Source: Thalassobius sp047123305 (GTDB lineage Bacteria; Pseudomonadota; Alphaproteobacteria; Rhodobacterales; Rhodobacteraceae). From it: DNA of 64,000 bases. A program made the position numbers and the translations under genes. Every line of letters begins with the position of its first letter. Within the stretch, counting starts at the first letter, position 1. This document shows positions 8,050-15,945 of this stretch, piece after piece. The stretch is taken from contig NZ_CP138918.1 in the NCBI RefSeq assembly GCF_047123305.1, positions 248,001 through 312,000 on the forward strand, written 5' to 3'. The notes under the pieces were generated by a model that did not search any database, was not told where the DNA came from, and worked only from the letters and a program-made list of their open reading frames with translations.

Positions 8050-8643
8050 ATTTTTTCCGATTTGACCCAACACCTGAGAGATCATGACGGCAATCTGATC
8101 ACGCGGCACGCCGGAAATCCGTTGCTCCAAGCCCAACAGAACCATGCCGTGAACCGAAGAAAACAAGGCCCGTGTCATCAACGACAGCTCTTCAGGCGGC
8201 ATCTCTGGAAACAGCTCGGACAGCGGTTCCGCGATCAGGGCGAATAGCTCCCCCAACGCCTGCATGTACCATTGCGGCACCGCAGCCTCAGTCGACATTT
8301 CCACGTCAAACAGTGCCCGCCACAGGTGGGTGTGGTCCGCCGCATAGGCCAGATAGGCGTGGCTCATGCGAATCAGACGGGCGTTTGGATCCAGCCCCTC
8401 CGCCCCTTCCAGCGACGCCCGCACCGTAACGCCAAGCGCCTGAAAAGTGCGGCCGTTCACCTCCAGCACCAGGGCGGTCATGTCCTCGAACACGTTGTAA
8501 ATGGCGCCCAGGGCGCAGCCTGCCTCTTTTGCCAGCTGTCGCGCCTTCAGCGATCCCAGCCCCTCTGCCACGATCTGTGCCTCGGCCAGCTCTACCAGCT
8601 TTTCCCGCAATGCCGCCCGCCGGGCCTCTACCTTGCCTGCCAT
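8047..8643 (-). CDS. TetR/AcrR-family transcriptional regulator, probable PspA-unit repressor
   Basis: A 198-residue regulator. The N-terminal helix-turn-helix is visible as SLKARQLAKEAGCALGAIYN (residues 28-47), followed by a helical ligand-binding and dimer domain with a C-terminal TetR_C-like region. The start at 8643 gives a normal TetR N terminus; an earlier in-frame ATG at 8691 would abut the operator at 8692-8704. It lies directly upstream of pspA on the same strand, and the same palindrome occurs before both genes, so autoregulation and control of pspA are likely. The inducer is unknown; membrane-active compounds or fatty acids are possibilities only. Confidence 0.85.
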   Translation of the reverse strand: MAGKVEARRAALREKLVELAEAQIVAEGLGSLKARQLAKEAGCALGAIYNVFEDMTALVLEVNGRTFQALGVTVRASLEGAEGLDPNARLIRMSHAYLAYAADHTHLWRALFDVEMSTEAAVPQWYMQALGELFALIAEPLSELFPEMPPEELSLMTRALFSSVHGMVLLGLEQRISGVPRDQIAVMISQVLGQIGKN

Positions 8644-8691
8644 TGTCTTCGCGCCGCCTTCTTGCCAATCAGCCAATTCCTGCGCCCACAT

Positions 8692-8704
8692 TGAACGCCG
8701 TTCA
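8692..8704 (-). promoter_or_regulatory. TetR autoregulatory operator (fourth TGAACGCCGTTCA copy)
   Basis: A perfect 13-bp palindrome identical to the one at 7979-7991, 49 bases upstream of the chosen tetR start and 74 bases upstream of the divergent kptA start. Confidence 0.7.
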
Positions 8705-8777
8705 TGGATAGCGCGAGGTTCTGCCGAGGGAAAGCCCCAAGCTGGACAGCCCCATAGTCAGGCGGCTAACTGGGCAC

Positions 8778-9308
8778 ATGAAAAAATCTCTTATTTCCAA
8801 AAGCAAATTTCTAAGCCTCATTCTGCGCCATGCCCCCGAAGAGATCGGGCTGACCCTTGATGCCGCCGGCTGGGCCTCGGTAGAGGCGATCCTTGCCAAC
8901 ACCCGCCAGCCACTGACCCGCAACGAGTTGATCGAGATCGTTGAGACCAACCCCAAGCAGCGTTTCGCCCTGTCAGACGATGGCCAACGCATCAGGGCGC
9001 GGCAGGGCCATTCCCGCGACGTGGACCTTGGCCTACAGCCGGTTGTCCCACCCGACGTGCTGTTTCACGGCACCTCTGTTGCGGTGCGGGACACCATCCT
9101 GACCGAAGGGCTGAAACCGATGGGCCGCCAGCACGTGCATCTTTCTGCCGATGTCGAATCCGCTCGCACCGTCGGCGCCCGTCACGGCAAACCTGTTGTC
9201 TTGCAAGTGGCCTCAGGGGCGCTGCACCAACAGGGCCAAGCCTTCTACCTCTCTGAAAACGGTGTCTGGCTGACCGGCCCTGTTGCGCCCGAGGCGATTT
9301 CCGAATGA
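8778..9308 (+). CDS. kptA: RNA 2'-phosphotransferase (Tpt1/KptA family)
   Basis: A 176-residue enzyme that moves an internal RNA 2'-phosphate to NAD, giving ADP-ribose 1'',2''-cyclic phosphate. The N-terminal winged-helix part (SKFLSLILRHAPEEIGL, GWASVEAIL) and the C-terminal ADP-ribosyltransferase part (LFHGTS near residue 95, HVHLS near 120) match the family. In eukaryotes Tpt1 finishes tRNA splicing; the bacterial substrate is unsettled. Its stop overlaps the next start in ATGA, so it is translationally coupled to the DUF817 gene. Confidence 0.9.
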   Translation: MKKSLISKSKFLSLILRHAPEEIGLTLDAAGWASVEAILANTRQPLTRNELIEIVETNPKQRFALSDDGQRIRARQGHSRDVDLGLQPVVPPDVLFHGTSVAVRDTILTEGLKPMGRQHVHLSADVESARTVGARHGKPVVLQVASGALHQQGQAFYLSENGVWLTGPVAPEAISE

Positions 9309-10210
9309 CCCAACACGCCCCCCATACCCTCACCATCGAACGTCGCCTTGGTGACTGGATGCGCGCGCGCCTGCCCTATGCGCTGGCCGAGTTTGTCATG
9401 TTTGTCCTGAAACAGGGCTGGGCCTGCCTGTTCGGGATCTGCCTGCTGGCCGCAATTTTGGGGACCAAAGCGATCTGGCAACCGGATTGGGCGCTCTATC
9501 GCTATGATGCGCTGGTCGGCGTCGCGCTTGGCCTGCAGGTGCTGTTTCTGGCGCTGAAACTGGAAAGCTGGGAAGAGGCCAAGGTGATCGCCCTGTTCCA
9601 CCTCACCGGCACGGCGATGGAGCTGTTCAAAGTGCAGGCCGGCAGCTGGGCCTACCCCGAACCGGGGCTCCTGAAACTGATGGGCGTGCCGCTGTTTTCC
9701 GGCTTCATGTATGCCGCTGTTGGGTCTTACATGGCGCGGGTGATCCGGCTGTTTGACATGCAGTTCGCCCCCTACCCGCCGTTCTGGACCACGGTGGTGC
9801 TGGCCACGGCGATCTATGTGAACTTCTTTGCCCATCACTTTGTGCCAGACATCCGCTATCTGCTGTTTGCCGCAACTCTGGTCATGTTCCTGCGCACCCG
9901 CATCTGGTTCCGCGTCGGGGCCAACTGGTACTGGATGCCACTGCCTCTGGCGGCGTTTTTCTCCAGCTTCTTCCTGTGGCTTGCGGAAAACATCGGCACA
10001 CTCACCGGCACCTGGCTCTATGCCGGGCAGAACCCGCTGGAGAAGGTCAGCTTTGCCAAAATGGGGTCGTGGTATCTGCTGCTCTACGTCAGTTTTGTCA
10101 CCGTCACCTTGGTGATCCGCCACGCGCTGCACCGCGACGCGCAGCGCCCTGTTGCACCGGAAGCGTCAGACAAAGCCGCGCCACAACAGGACCAAGAGCA
10201 ACAGGCCTAG
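9305..10210 (+). CDS. DUF817 family integral membrane protein
   Basis: A 301-residue protein with about seven to eight hydrophobic helices between residues 22 and 270 and a Gln/Ala-rich hydrophilic tail. Landmarks include ELFKVQAGSWAYPEP and NFFAHHFVPDIRY, a conserved aromatic/His stretch of the DUF817 family. Function is not known. It overlaps kptA by four bases and its last 45 bases overlap the convergent gene that ends at 10166. Confidence 0.8.
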   Translation: MTQHAPHTLTIERRLGDWMRARLPYALAEFVMFVLKQGWACLFGICLLAAILGTKAIWQPDWALYRYDALVGVALGLQVLFLALKLESWEEAKVIALFHLTGTAMELFKVQAGSWAYPEPGLLKLMGVPLFSGFMYAAVGSYMARVIRLFDMQFAPYPPFWTTVVLATAIYVNFFAHHFVPDIRYLLFAATLVMFLRTRIWFRVGANWYWMPLPLAAFFSSFFLWLAENIGTLTGTWLYAGQNPLEKVSFAKMGSWYLLLYVSFVTVTLVIRHALHRDAQRPVAPEASDKAAPQQDQEQQA

Positions 10211-10540
10211 AACCGCCAGAATGTTGAACGACAGGCTGCCCAAGAGCGACAGCACTGCGCCCTTGCGGCGGTCCTTTACGTCAATGGTCTGCAGGTGGCA
10301 GCGCAGCGTGTCATAAGCGCGCTCCACCTCGCGGGCGTCCACCTGCATCTGCAGCTTGGGATGCCCCTGAAAGGCACGCGCCCGCACCAGCACCTGTCCT
10401 GCCTGCTGGGCAAAGCCCGGAACGCGATGCCCCAGCCGTTTCAAACGCCGCTCCAGCGGGCCTTTCTTCAGGCGGAATTTCTCGGCCAGAAGATCCTCCA
10501 GCTCGGTCTCCATGCGGCTCAGGGCGCGGGCGTCGATCAC
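10166..10540 (-). CDS. Hypothetical protein with C-terminal membrane anchor
   Basis: A 124-residue protein: a basic, helical N-terminal part (residues 1-60, EDLLAEKFRLKKGPLERRLKRLG), a middle helix (VERAYDTLRCHLQTID), and one strong hydrophobic helix at the C terminus (LSFNILAVLGLLLLVLLWRG). It is likely a tail-anchored inner membrane protein. The family is not recognised. Its 3' end overlaps the DUF817 gene by 45 bases in convergent orientation. Confidence 0.7.
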   Translation of the reverse strand: MIDARALSRMETELEDLLAEKFRLKKGPLERRLKRLGHRVPGFAQQAGQVLVRARAFQGHPKLQMQVDAREVERAYDTLRCHLQTIDVKDRRKGAVLSLLGSLSFNILAVLGLLLLVLLWRGFV

Positions 10541-10604
10541 ATTGTGCTCCTCGGGCTAGCAAATGCCTCTGGCGCGGCGCGAGAGGCTCTACTATCTATC
10601 CCCC

Positions 10605-11366
10605 ATGCTGAACCAGATTGTCCACGGTGAACCGACCGACCAGCCCGCCCTTTTGATCGTTCATGGCCTCTACGGCTCTGGCCGCAACTGGGGTGTGATC
10701 GCCAAACGCCTGTCTGACGAACGTCAGGTGATCGCTGTCGACCAGCGCAACCACGGCCACAGCCCCTGGCATGACAGCCATTCCTATGAGGACATGGCCG
10801 AGGATCTGGCGGCGGTCATTCGCGCCCACGGCAGCGCGATGGATGTGCTGGGCCATTCGATGGGGGGCAAGGCGGCGATGGTGCTGGCGTTGAAATACCC
10901 CGATCTGGTGAACCGGCTGATCGTGGCCGATATTGCGCCGGTGAGCTACCAGCATTCACAGGTGCAATATATCGATGCGATGCAGTCGGTGGACCTGTCC
11001 ACCGTGGTGAAACGCTCGGACGCCGAGGCGCAGCTGCGCCCGGTGATTGACGATCCGATCCTGCCGACTTTCTTTACCCAGTCGCTGGACATTCCGGGCA
11101 AGGCCTGGCGGCTCAACCTGGATGTGCTGCGCGCCGAGATGGCCAAGGTGCTAAGCTTCCCGGATGTCGCGGGGCAGTTTGCAGGCAAAACTCTGTTTCT
11201 GGCCGGCGCCCTGTCGGAATATGTCAAACGCGAAGACCGCGACCGGACCAAGGGCTTCTTCCCCAACGCCCAGTTTGCCAAGATCCCCGGCGCCGGGCAT
11301 TGGCTGCATGCGGAAAAACCACGCGAGTTCGAAGCGGCAGTGCGGTCCTATCTGAACATGGCGTGA
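10605..11366 (+). CDS. Alpha/beta hydrolase, YbfF-like esterase
   Basis: A 253-residue hydrolase. The oxyanion motif HG is at 20-21, the nucleophile elbow GHSMGG puts the catalytic Ser at 85, DQRNHGHSP at 46-54 is typical of the YbfF/epoxide-hydrolase group, and the catalytic His lies in GAGHWLHAEKP near 232. The substrate is probably a short acyl ester or thioester. The start at 10605 gives the family N terminus (MLNQIVHGE); an earlier in-frame ATG at 10563 adds a non-conserved basic stretch. Confidence 0.85.
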   Translation: MLNQIVHGEPTDQPALLIVHGLYGSGRNWGVIAKRLSDERQVIAVDQRNHGHSPWHDSHSYEDMAEDLAAVIRAHGSAMDVLGHSMGGKAAMVLALKYPDLVNRLIVADIAPVSYQHSQVQYIDAMQSVDLSTVVKRSDAEAQLRPVIDDPILPTFFTQSLDIPGKAWRLNLDVLRAEMAKVLSFPDVAGQFAGKTLFLAGALSEYVKREDRDRTKGFFPNAQFAKIPGAGHWLHAEKPREFEAAVRSYLNMA

Positions 11367-11465
11367 CGGTGTTTTGCGGGGCAATTGACCCGCAGCAACG
11401 GCGCCCTAGGTTTAGTGGCGACGACAGTACAGCAGGGACCCCTTCCCGCATGCACCATCGCCGCC

Positions 11466-11481
11466 TCCCGCCGAGGCGGGA
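11466..11481. repeat. Perfect 16-bp palindrome between convergent genes
   Basis: TCCCGCC-ga-GGCGGGA lies just before the stop of the small membrane protein gene on the minus strand and about 100 bases after the esterase gene. The two-base loop makes it a poor hairpin as drawn; opening the inner pair gives a four-base loop. There is no T tract. It may be a terminator remnant or a protein site. Confidence 0.35.
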
Positions 11482-11497
11482 TCTCGTGAACTTATGA

Positions 11498-11719
11498 TCA
11501 TTCGGAATAAATCGCCTTGGCAACCCAATAGGTTACCGGGAAGGAGATCAGCAGCCCGATCAATGCCGATGCGATCAGCATTTTCGGACTGTCAAAGCCA
11601 CTGACCAGCGCGACCACAAGGCCGGATCCGGTGAGCGTGGCGCCGATAAACAGGTGCAGTATGGCCCCAAGGTTGAGCATGCCTTCCGCCCAATGTCTTT
11701 GTCTTAAGTCAGTGATCAT
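11498..11719 (-). CDS. Small two-helix membrane protein behind an Fnr box
   Basis: A 73-residue protein with two hydrophobic helices (about 17-41 and 47-69). Similar roseobacter proteins of 60-70 residues are often misannotated as CTP synthetase. The ATG at 11719 has AAGGA six bases upstream. A second ATG at 11680 gives a 60-residue product that starts where family members usually start, and suits the promoter geometry better: an Fnr box centred near 11752.5 would place the transcription start near 11711. Which start is used is unresolved. Function is unknown; low-oxygen expression is inferred. Confidence 0.65.
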   Translation of the reverse strand: MITDLRQRHWAEGMLNLGAILHLFIGATLTGSGLVVALVSGFDSPKMLIASALIGLLISFPVTYWVAKAIYSE

Positions 11720-11745
11720 ATTAAGTCCTTGGAATGCTTGTTGCC

Positions 11746-11759
11746 TTGATATGAATCAA
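11746..11759 (-). promoter_or_regulatory. FnrL-type box TTGAT-N4-ATCAA
   Basis: TTGAT (11746-11750), ATGA, ATCAA (11755-11759): a perfect match to the FnrL/FixK consensus of Rhodobacterales. Two possible -10 hexamers on the minus strand follow, TTAATA (11724-11719) and TATGAT (11720-11715), close to class II activator spacing. The only minus-strand gene it can serve directly is the small membrane protein that follows. Confidence 0.65.
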
Positions 11760-12040
11760 CTGTTTTGTGGCTCCACCCCTCACATGACGTAGGGTCACCT
11801 CACATTTCGGCACGTGTATTCACGGTGTATCAATTTCCAAGGCCGCATTGATGTATACAACAGAGAAGATGTGTAGCCGATGTGACTTTTGCGTGAAGAA
11901 TCGGTCCAAACCGGCCCTAACCGCTAAAAAGCGGGCGTTAACGCAAACAATCGACGCCATGCGACCGCCACACGCACAGGTGTATCAAAATTGCAAAACA
12001 CCCCAAAAACAGCAGCAACCGGCCTGTATGCCCCAAAGAA
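11760..12040. other. Intergenic stretch without a recognised gene
   Basis: Between the Fnr box and the lepA terminator. It holds only a small hairpin (CCGCT-aaaa-AGCGG, 11921-11934). I see no RNA gene and no supported reading frame on either strand. Confidence 0.4.
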
Positions 12041-12067
12041 AAACCCCGCCTGAGAGGCGGGGTTTTG
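12041..12067. terminator. Bidirectional terminator after lepA
   Basis: CCCCGCC (12044-12050), loop TGAGA, GGCGGGG (12056-12062), with AAA before and TTTT after. On the minus strand it follows the lepA stop directly. Confidence 0.85.
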
Positions 12068-12069
12068 GA

Positions 12070-13884
12070 TCAATCGTCCATTTTGAGGGCCGAGATAAAG
12101 GCCTCTTGCGGGATATCGACCTTGCCGAACTGGCGCATCTTCTTCTTACCCGCTTTCTGCTTCTCCAGCAGTTTCTTCTTCCGGGTCATGTCGCCGCCGT
12201 AACATTTCGCGGTGACGTCTTTGCGCAGGGCCGCCAGGGTTTCACGAGCGATCACCTTGCCGCCAATGGCCGCCTGAATCGGGATCTTGAACATGTGGCG
12301 CGGGATCAAGTCCTTCAGCTTTTCGCACATGGCCCGGCCACGCAGCTCCGCGCGGTCACGATGCACCATCACCGACAGCGCATCCACCGGCTCTTCGTTC
12401 ACCAGAATGGACATCTTCACCAGCGTGTCTTCGCGGTAGCCGGTCATCTGATAGTCAAAGGAGGCATAGCCTTTGGTCACCGATTTCAGACGGTCGTAGA
12501 AGTCAAACACCACCTCGTTCAGCGGCAGGTCATAAACCGCCATTGCACGGGTGCCGGCATAGGTCAGGTCTTCCTGAATGCCGCGACGGTCCTGACACAG
12601 CTTCAGCACGTCACCCAGATATTCGTCCGGCACCATGATTGTGGCCTTGATGCGCGGCTCTTCGAGGTGATCCACCTTCGACAGATCCGGCATGTCAGCG
12701 GGGTTGTGCAGCTCGATCATCTCGCCGGGCTCGTTATCCTTGCCCTTCATGTAGACATGGTAAATCACCGAGGGCGCCGTGGTGATCAGTTCGATGTTAT
12801 ACTCGCGCTCAATCCGGTCGCGGATCACCTCAAGGTGCAACAGCCCCAGGAAACCACAGCGGAAACCAAAGCCAAGCGCGGCAGAGGTTTCCATTTCATA
12901 AGAGAACGACGCATCGTTCAGCGCCAGCTTTTCGATCGCGGCGCGCAGGTCTTCAAATTCCGCACTGTCCACCGGGAACAGACCACAGAACACCACCGGC
13001 TGGCTGGGTTTAAAGCCTTCCAGCGGCTCCTCGGCGCCCTTTTTCTCGGTGGTGATCGTATCGCCCACCTTGGTGTCCCGCACCTGTTTGATCGACGCGG
13101 TGATAAAACCGATCTCACCCGGGCCCAGTTCATCCACCTGTGTCATCTCAGGGCGGAACACGCCCACCCGGTCCACAGGATAGTTGGCGCCGGTCTGCAT
13201 CATGGTGATGCGCTGGCCCTTTTTCAGGGTGCCATCCATGATCCGCACCAGAACCACAACGCCCAGATAAGCGTCATACCAGCTGTCCACCAGCATCGCC
13301 TTCAGCGGCGCATCACGGTCACCCTCCGGCGCCGGCAGGCGGGTCACGATGGCTTCCAGTGTGTCCTCAATCCCGATGCCCGATTTCGCGGAGACCTGAA
13401 CCGCATCGGTGGAATCAATGCCGATCACATCTTCGATCTGTTCAGCCACACGATCACAGTCCGACGCGGGCAGGTCGATCTTGTTCAGCACCGGCACGAT
13501 CTCATGATCTGCCTCAATCGCCTGATAGACATTGGCAAGTGTCTGCGCCTCAACCCCTTGGGTCGAGTCAACCACCAGCAAAGAGCCCTCAACCGCACGC
13601 ATGGAGCGGGAGACCTCATAGGCAAAGTCAACGTGGCCGGGGGTGTCGATCAAGTTCAAGACATAGGTTTCACCGTCCTGCGCCTGATAGTCGATGCGTA
13701 CGGTGTTGGCCTTGATGGTGATGCCGCGTTCCCGCTCGATATCCATCGAGTCCAGGAGCTGCTCCTTCATGTCCCGCTCGGCCACAGTGTTGGTCGATTG
13801 GATCAGGCGGTCAGCCAGCGTGGATTTACCGTGGTCGATATGCGCCACGATCGAGAAGTTGCGGATGTTTTTCAGGTCGGTCAT
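12070..13884 (-). CDS. lepA: Elongation factor 4 (LepA), ribosomal back-translocase GTPase
   Basis: A 604-residue translational GTPase. The P-loop AHIDHGKST is at 14-22, switch/G3 DTPGHVDF near 80, and G4 NKID near 134; EF-G-like domains III and V follow, and the C-terminal LepA-specific domain (RKKKLLEKQKAGKKKMRQFGKV split over two helices) is present. LepA acts on stalled ribosomes and initiation under ionic stress. The start at 13884 gives the family N terminus MTDLKNIRNFSIV; the frame is open 21 codons upstream without family similarity. Confidence 0.95.
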   Translation of the reverse strand: MTDLKNIRNFSIVAHIDHGKSTLADRLIQSTNTVAERDMKEQLLDSMDIERERGITIKANTVRIDYQAQDGETYVLNLIDTPGHVDFAYEVSRSMRAVEGSLLVVDSTQGVEAQTLANVYQAIEADHEIVPVLNKIDLPASDCDRVAEQIEDVIGIDSTDAVQVSAKSGIGIEDTLEAIVTRLPAPEGDRDAPLKAMLVDSWYDAYLGVVVLVRIMDGTLKKGQRITMMQTGANYPVDRVGVFRPEMTQVDELGPGEIGFITASIKQVRDTKVGDTITTEKKGAEEPLEGFKPSQPVVFCGLFPVDSAEFEDLRAAIEKLALNDASFSYEMETSAALGFGFRCGFLGLLHLEVIRDRIEREYNIELITTAPSVIYHVYMKGKDNEPGEMIELHNPADMPDLSKVDHLEEPRIKATIMVPDEYLGDVLKLCQDRRGIQEDLTYAGTRAMAVYDLPLNEVVFDFYDRLKSVTKGYASFDYQMTGYREDTLVKMSILVNEEPVDALSVMVHRDRAELRGRAMCEKLKDLIPRHMFKIPIQAAIGGKVIARETLAALRKDVTAKCYGGDMTRKKKLLEKQKAGKKKMRQFGKVDIPQEAFISALKMDD

Positions 13885-13993
13885 GCGCCGGATATGCTTT
13901 GGAATCAGGCGTTGGTCAATGGGGCGGATGCAGCGGAGGTGCCGCAAATGCCGCTTGAACGCCGGGTTTGTGGATTTTTGACAGGCAAGGCAG

Positions 13994-14020
13994 CGAAAAG
14001 GGCCGCTCTGCGCGACCCTT
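13994..14020 (-). terminator. Terminator of the zinc-ribbon gene
   Basis: On the minus strand AAGGGTCGC pairs with GCGGCCCTT (14020-14012 with 14006-13998, one G-U pair), followed by a TT run to 13996. It lies 12 bases after the stop at 14033. Confidence 0.65.
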
Positions 14021-14032
14021 CACCTGAGTCTA

Positions 14033-14323
14033 TCAGTCGAAATCAAAGATCTCCGACAGGAAACTTTTGTGCTTTTTCTTCTTGTAATATTTGCGGTCGT
14101 CATAGCCGCGCTCATAATCGCGGTCGCGCCGCTCCTCCCGGTAGTCTTGCCGATGTGCAGCCTGCCGCAGGGCGGCTGGGGCTTCGGGCGCGGCGGAGCG
14201 TTCGATGATCTTGTCCAATTCGCCCCGATCCAGCCAAACACCGCGGCATTGCGGGCAGTAGTCAATCTCGACCCCCGCGCGTTCGGTCATCACCAGCTGG
14301 GCGCCATCAATCGGACATTGCAT
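14033..14323 (-). CDS. TFIIB-type zinc-ribbon domain protein
   Basis: A 96-residue protein. The N-terminal zinc ribbon has two Cys pairs: CPID at residue 3 and CPQC at 23-26 in the context DYCPQCRGVWLDRGELD, the hallmark of the zf-TFIIB/COG3809 family. The rest is highly charged (Arg/Asp/Tyr, then KKKKHK) and ends in an acidic, aromatic tail. Three in-frame ATG codons (14329, 14326, 14323) follow GAGGAG; 14323 gives the usual MQCPIDG start. It is downstream of the universal stress gene on the same strand, 84 bases apart, and may be co-transcribed. Function unknown. Confidence 0.8.
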   Translation of the reverse strand: MQCPIDGAQLVMTERAGVEIDYCPQCRGVWLDRGELDKIIERSAAPEAPAALRQAAHRQDYREERRDRDYERGYDDRKYYKKKKHKSFLSEIFDFD

Positions 14324-14407
14324 CATCATCACTCCTCATTTGTTGCGCCATAGAAATGGGGCCTGTCCGCGCCGGAACAAGCCCCTCAGCTGCGAAATCA
14401 ACAGGGA

Positions 14408-14815
14408 TCAGCGCAGCACATGCACCGCACATTTGGCGTGGCGCACCACCTGTGTCGCGGTGGAGCCCAACAACAGGTTCTGCATGCCGGGACGGTGCGA
14501 GGCGATCACAATGCAATCTTTGTCATTGTCCGCCGCATAGTCACAGATCGTGCGGCCGGAATGGCCATCCACCACCTGCACCTCAGCGTTTTCAACGCCT
14601 TCAATCATTTTGCCCAGCTCTTCCTCAACGGATTTGCGCATATCCTCATGGAAGCCCTCAGGCACATAGGTCAGCGCATAGCCCGGCACCGCCTCCATCA
14701 CATGCAGCAGCGTCAGCTTGCCACCTTCGGCCCGGATGGCCTGGGCGATTTCCAACGCGCCATGCGAGTCGCGGTTTTCTTCAAACGAGACGGGGACAAG
14801 AATGTTGTCATACAT
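14408..14815 (-). CDS. Universal stress protein, UspA family
   Basis: A 135-residue single Usp domain. The N terminus MYDNILVPVSFEE and the nucleotide-binding tail IVIASHRPGMQNLLLGSTATQVV (written in two parts: IVIASHRPG, then GSTATQVVRHAKCAVHVLR) carry the G2xG9xGS/T ATP-binding pattern. Such proteins respond to growth arrest, oxygen limitation or nutrient stress. GGAG lies seven to eight bases before the start. A degenerate Fnr-like site (TTGAT-N4-GTCAG) lies upstream at 14869-14882, but two positions mismatch. Confidence 0.85.
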   Translation of the reverse strand: MYDNILVPVSFEENRDSHGALEIAQAIRAEGGKLTLLHVMEAVPGYALTYVPEGFHEDMRKSVEEELGKMIEGVENAEVQVVDGHSGRTICDYAADNDKDCIVIASHRPGMQNLLLGSTATQVVRHAKCAVHVLR

Positions 14816-14905
14816 CGGGGTTCTCCTTTTGCTTGCGCCAACTGTGGCACAGGCGGGCAGAGAGCACCTTGATCTCGGTCAGATAGGTCGCTGCAGGGAC
14901 GGGGC

Positions 14906-15466
14906 TTAAAGCACCGTGACCTTGGTGCCGGTGGGCACCCGTTCATAGAGGTCTTTCACATGCTCATTGATCATCCGGATACAACCGTTCGACACCGACC
15001 GTCCAATCGAACGCGGCTTGGTTGTGCCATGGATGCGGAAGTAGGTGTCACGTCCATTTTTATAGAGGTACAGCGCCCGCGCCCCCAAGGGGTTCGAAGG
15101 CCCACCGGGCTGGATATATTCATTGTCGACAAACTTCGCATAGGTGCGCGGCTCACGTTTGATCATCTCTGGCGTGGGCCGCCAGTTCGGCCATTTCGCC
15201 TTGCGCTGGATCAGCGCGTCGCCTTTGAATTCCAGCCCCGCCTTGCCAACGCCCACGCCATAGCGCCGCGCCTGATTGGGGCCGGTCACCAGATAGAGGT
15301 AATGCGCCTGAGGCAGGATCAGGATCTGCCCCGGTTCCACCCCGCTTTTGATCCGCACTTCCTGCGGCAGGTATTTCGGATCCACCTCAAACGCCCGCGC
15401 GATGGAGGGCATCGCAAGCGTGGCGGAGGCGGCGGCGGCGGAGGTCAGGAACTGGCGGCGTTTCAT
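14906..15466 (-). CDS. L,D-transpeptidase (YkuD domain), Tat-type signal
   Basis: A 186-residue exported enzyme. The N terminus MKRRQFLTSAAAASATL carries a twin-arginine-like signal cut near ARA. The YkuD catalytic signature is present: HGTT with conserved His, then SNGCIRM with the catalytic Cys, 16 residues apart. Such enzymes make 3-3 peptidoglycan crosslinks or anchor lipoproteins to peptidoglycan in the periplasm. The start at 15466 is set by the signal; 14 codons upstream are open but not signal-like. It is unlinked to dacB at 21.1 kb. Confidence 0.85.
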   Translation of the reverse strand: MKRRQFLTSAAAASATLAMPSIARAFEVDPKYLPQEVRIKSGVEPGQILILPQAHYLYLVTGPNQARRYGVGVGKAGLEFKGDALIQRKAKWPNWRPTPEMIKREPRTYAKFVDNEYIQPGGPSNPLGARALYLYKNGRDTYFRIHGTTKPRSIGRSVSNGCIRMINEHVKDLYERVPTGTKVTVL

Positions 15467-15945
15467 AAGGGGCACTCGTGCTGGTTTGAAAAGGGATTGC
15501 CTCAGCATGCCCCGAGGCCGCGCGAAAGATCAATCGCCACCCCCTGAAGACGTGTTCACATTTTTGCCAATTGGCCCTTTTGACCACTCAAATCGCCGCC
15601 CAGTCTGTGAACCGATAAGGCCCCCTGCCCTGTGCCTCAAACGGGCGCGGCAGGTCATGTTTACGGGTGGGTTGGGGTGCAGGTTTCGGCATTGGTGTGT
15701 CCTCCTATGCCTCCGACGTGGGGAGGCAGAGGACCGGTTTCCAGCGATGTTTCACCCAAATGGCGATGCTGTGAGGGGATGTGTGTGTTGCCGCTCAGGT
15801 GAAGCACATCTGCCAAATCGCAGATTTGGCAGCGCCCGAACCGCCCCCACGGGGCGGGCGTTGAAGCCACCTAAAAATCCCACAATAATTGAATCTCGAA
15901 TCCACAAGTGCTACCCTAGACTGTGCAAATTCTGAAAGTAACAAT
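15467..15945. other. Intergenic region with three tandem hairpins before an AT-rich gene
   Basis: Three inverted repeats lie in 160 bases: GTCCTC-n3-TGCCTCC paired with GGAGGCA-GAGGAC (15699-15734); CTGCCAAATC-gca-GATTTGGCAG (15810-15832), a perfect ten-base stem; and CCGCCCC-cac-GGGGCGG (15841-15857). None has a T tract. Right after the third hairpin the base composition falls sharply. They may be dispersed palindromic repeats at the edge of an acquired segment or a structured leader. No gene is supported between 15467 and 15945. Confidence 0.45.

Noticed and set aside
11848..14208. Open frame of 786 codons on the plus strand
   Set aside because: It is antisense to lepA, whose protein is unmistakable; long open antisense frames are common in this GC-rich codon usage.
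14869..14882. Fnr-like site TTGAT-N4-GTCAG before the universal stress gene
   Set aside because: Two of ten consensus positions mismatch and no convincing -10 stands at the required distance.
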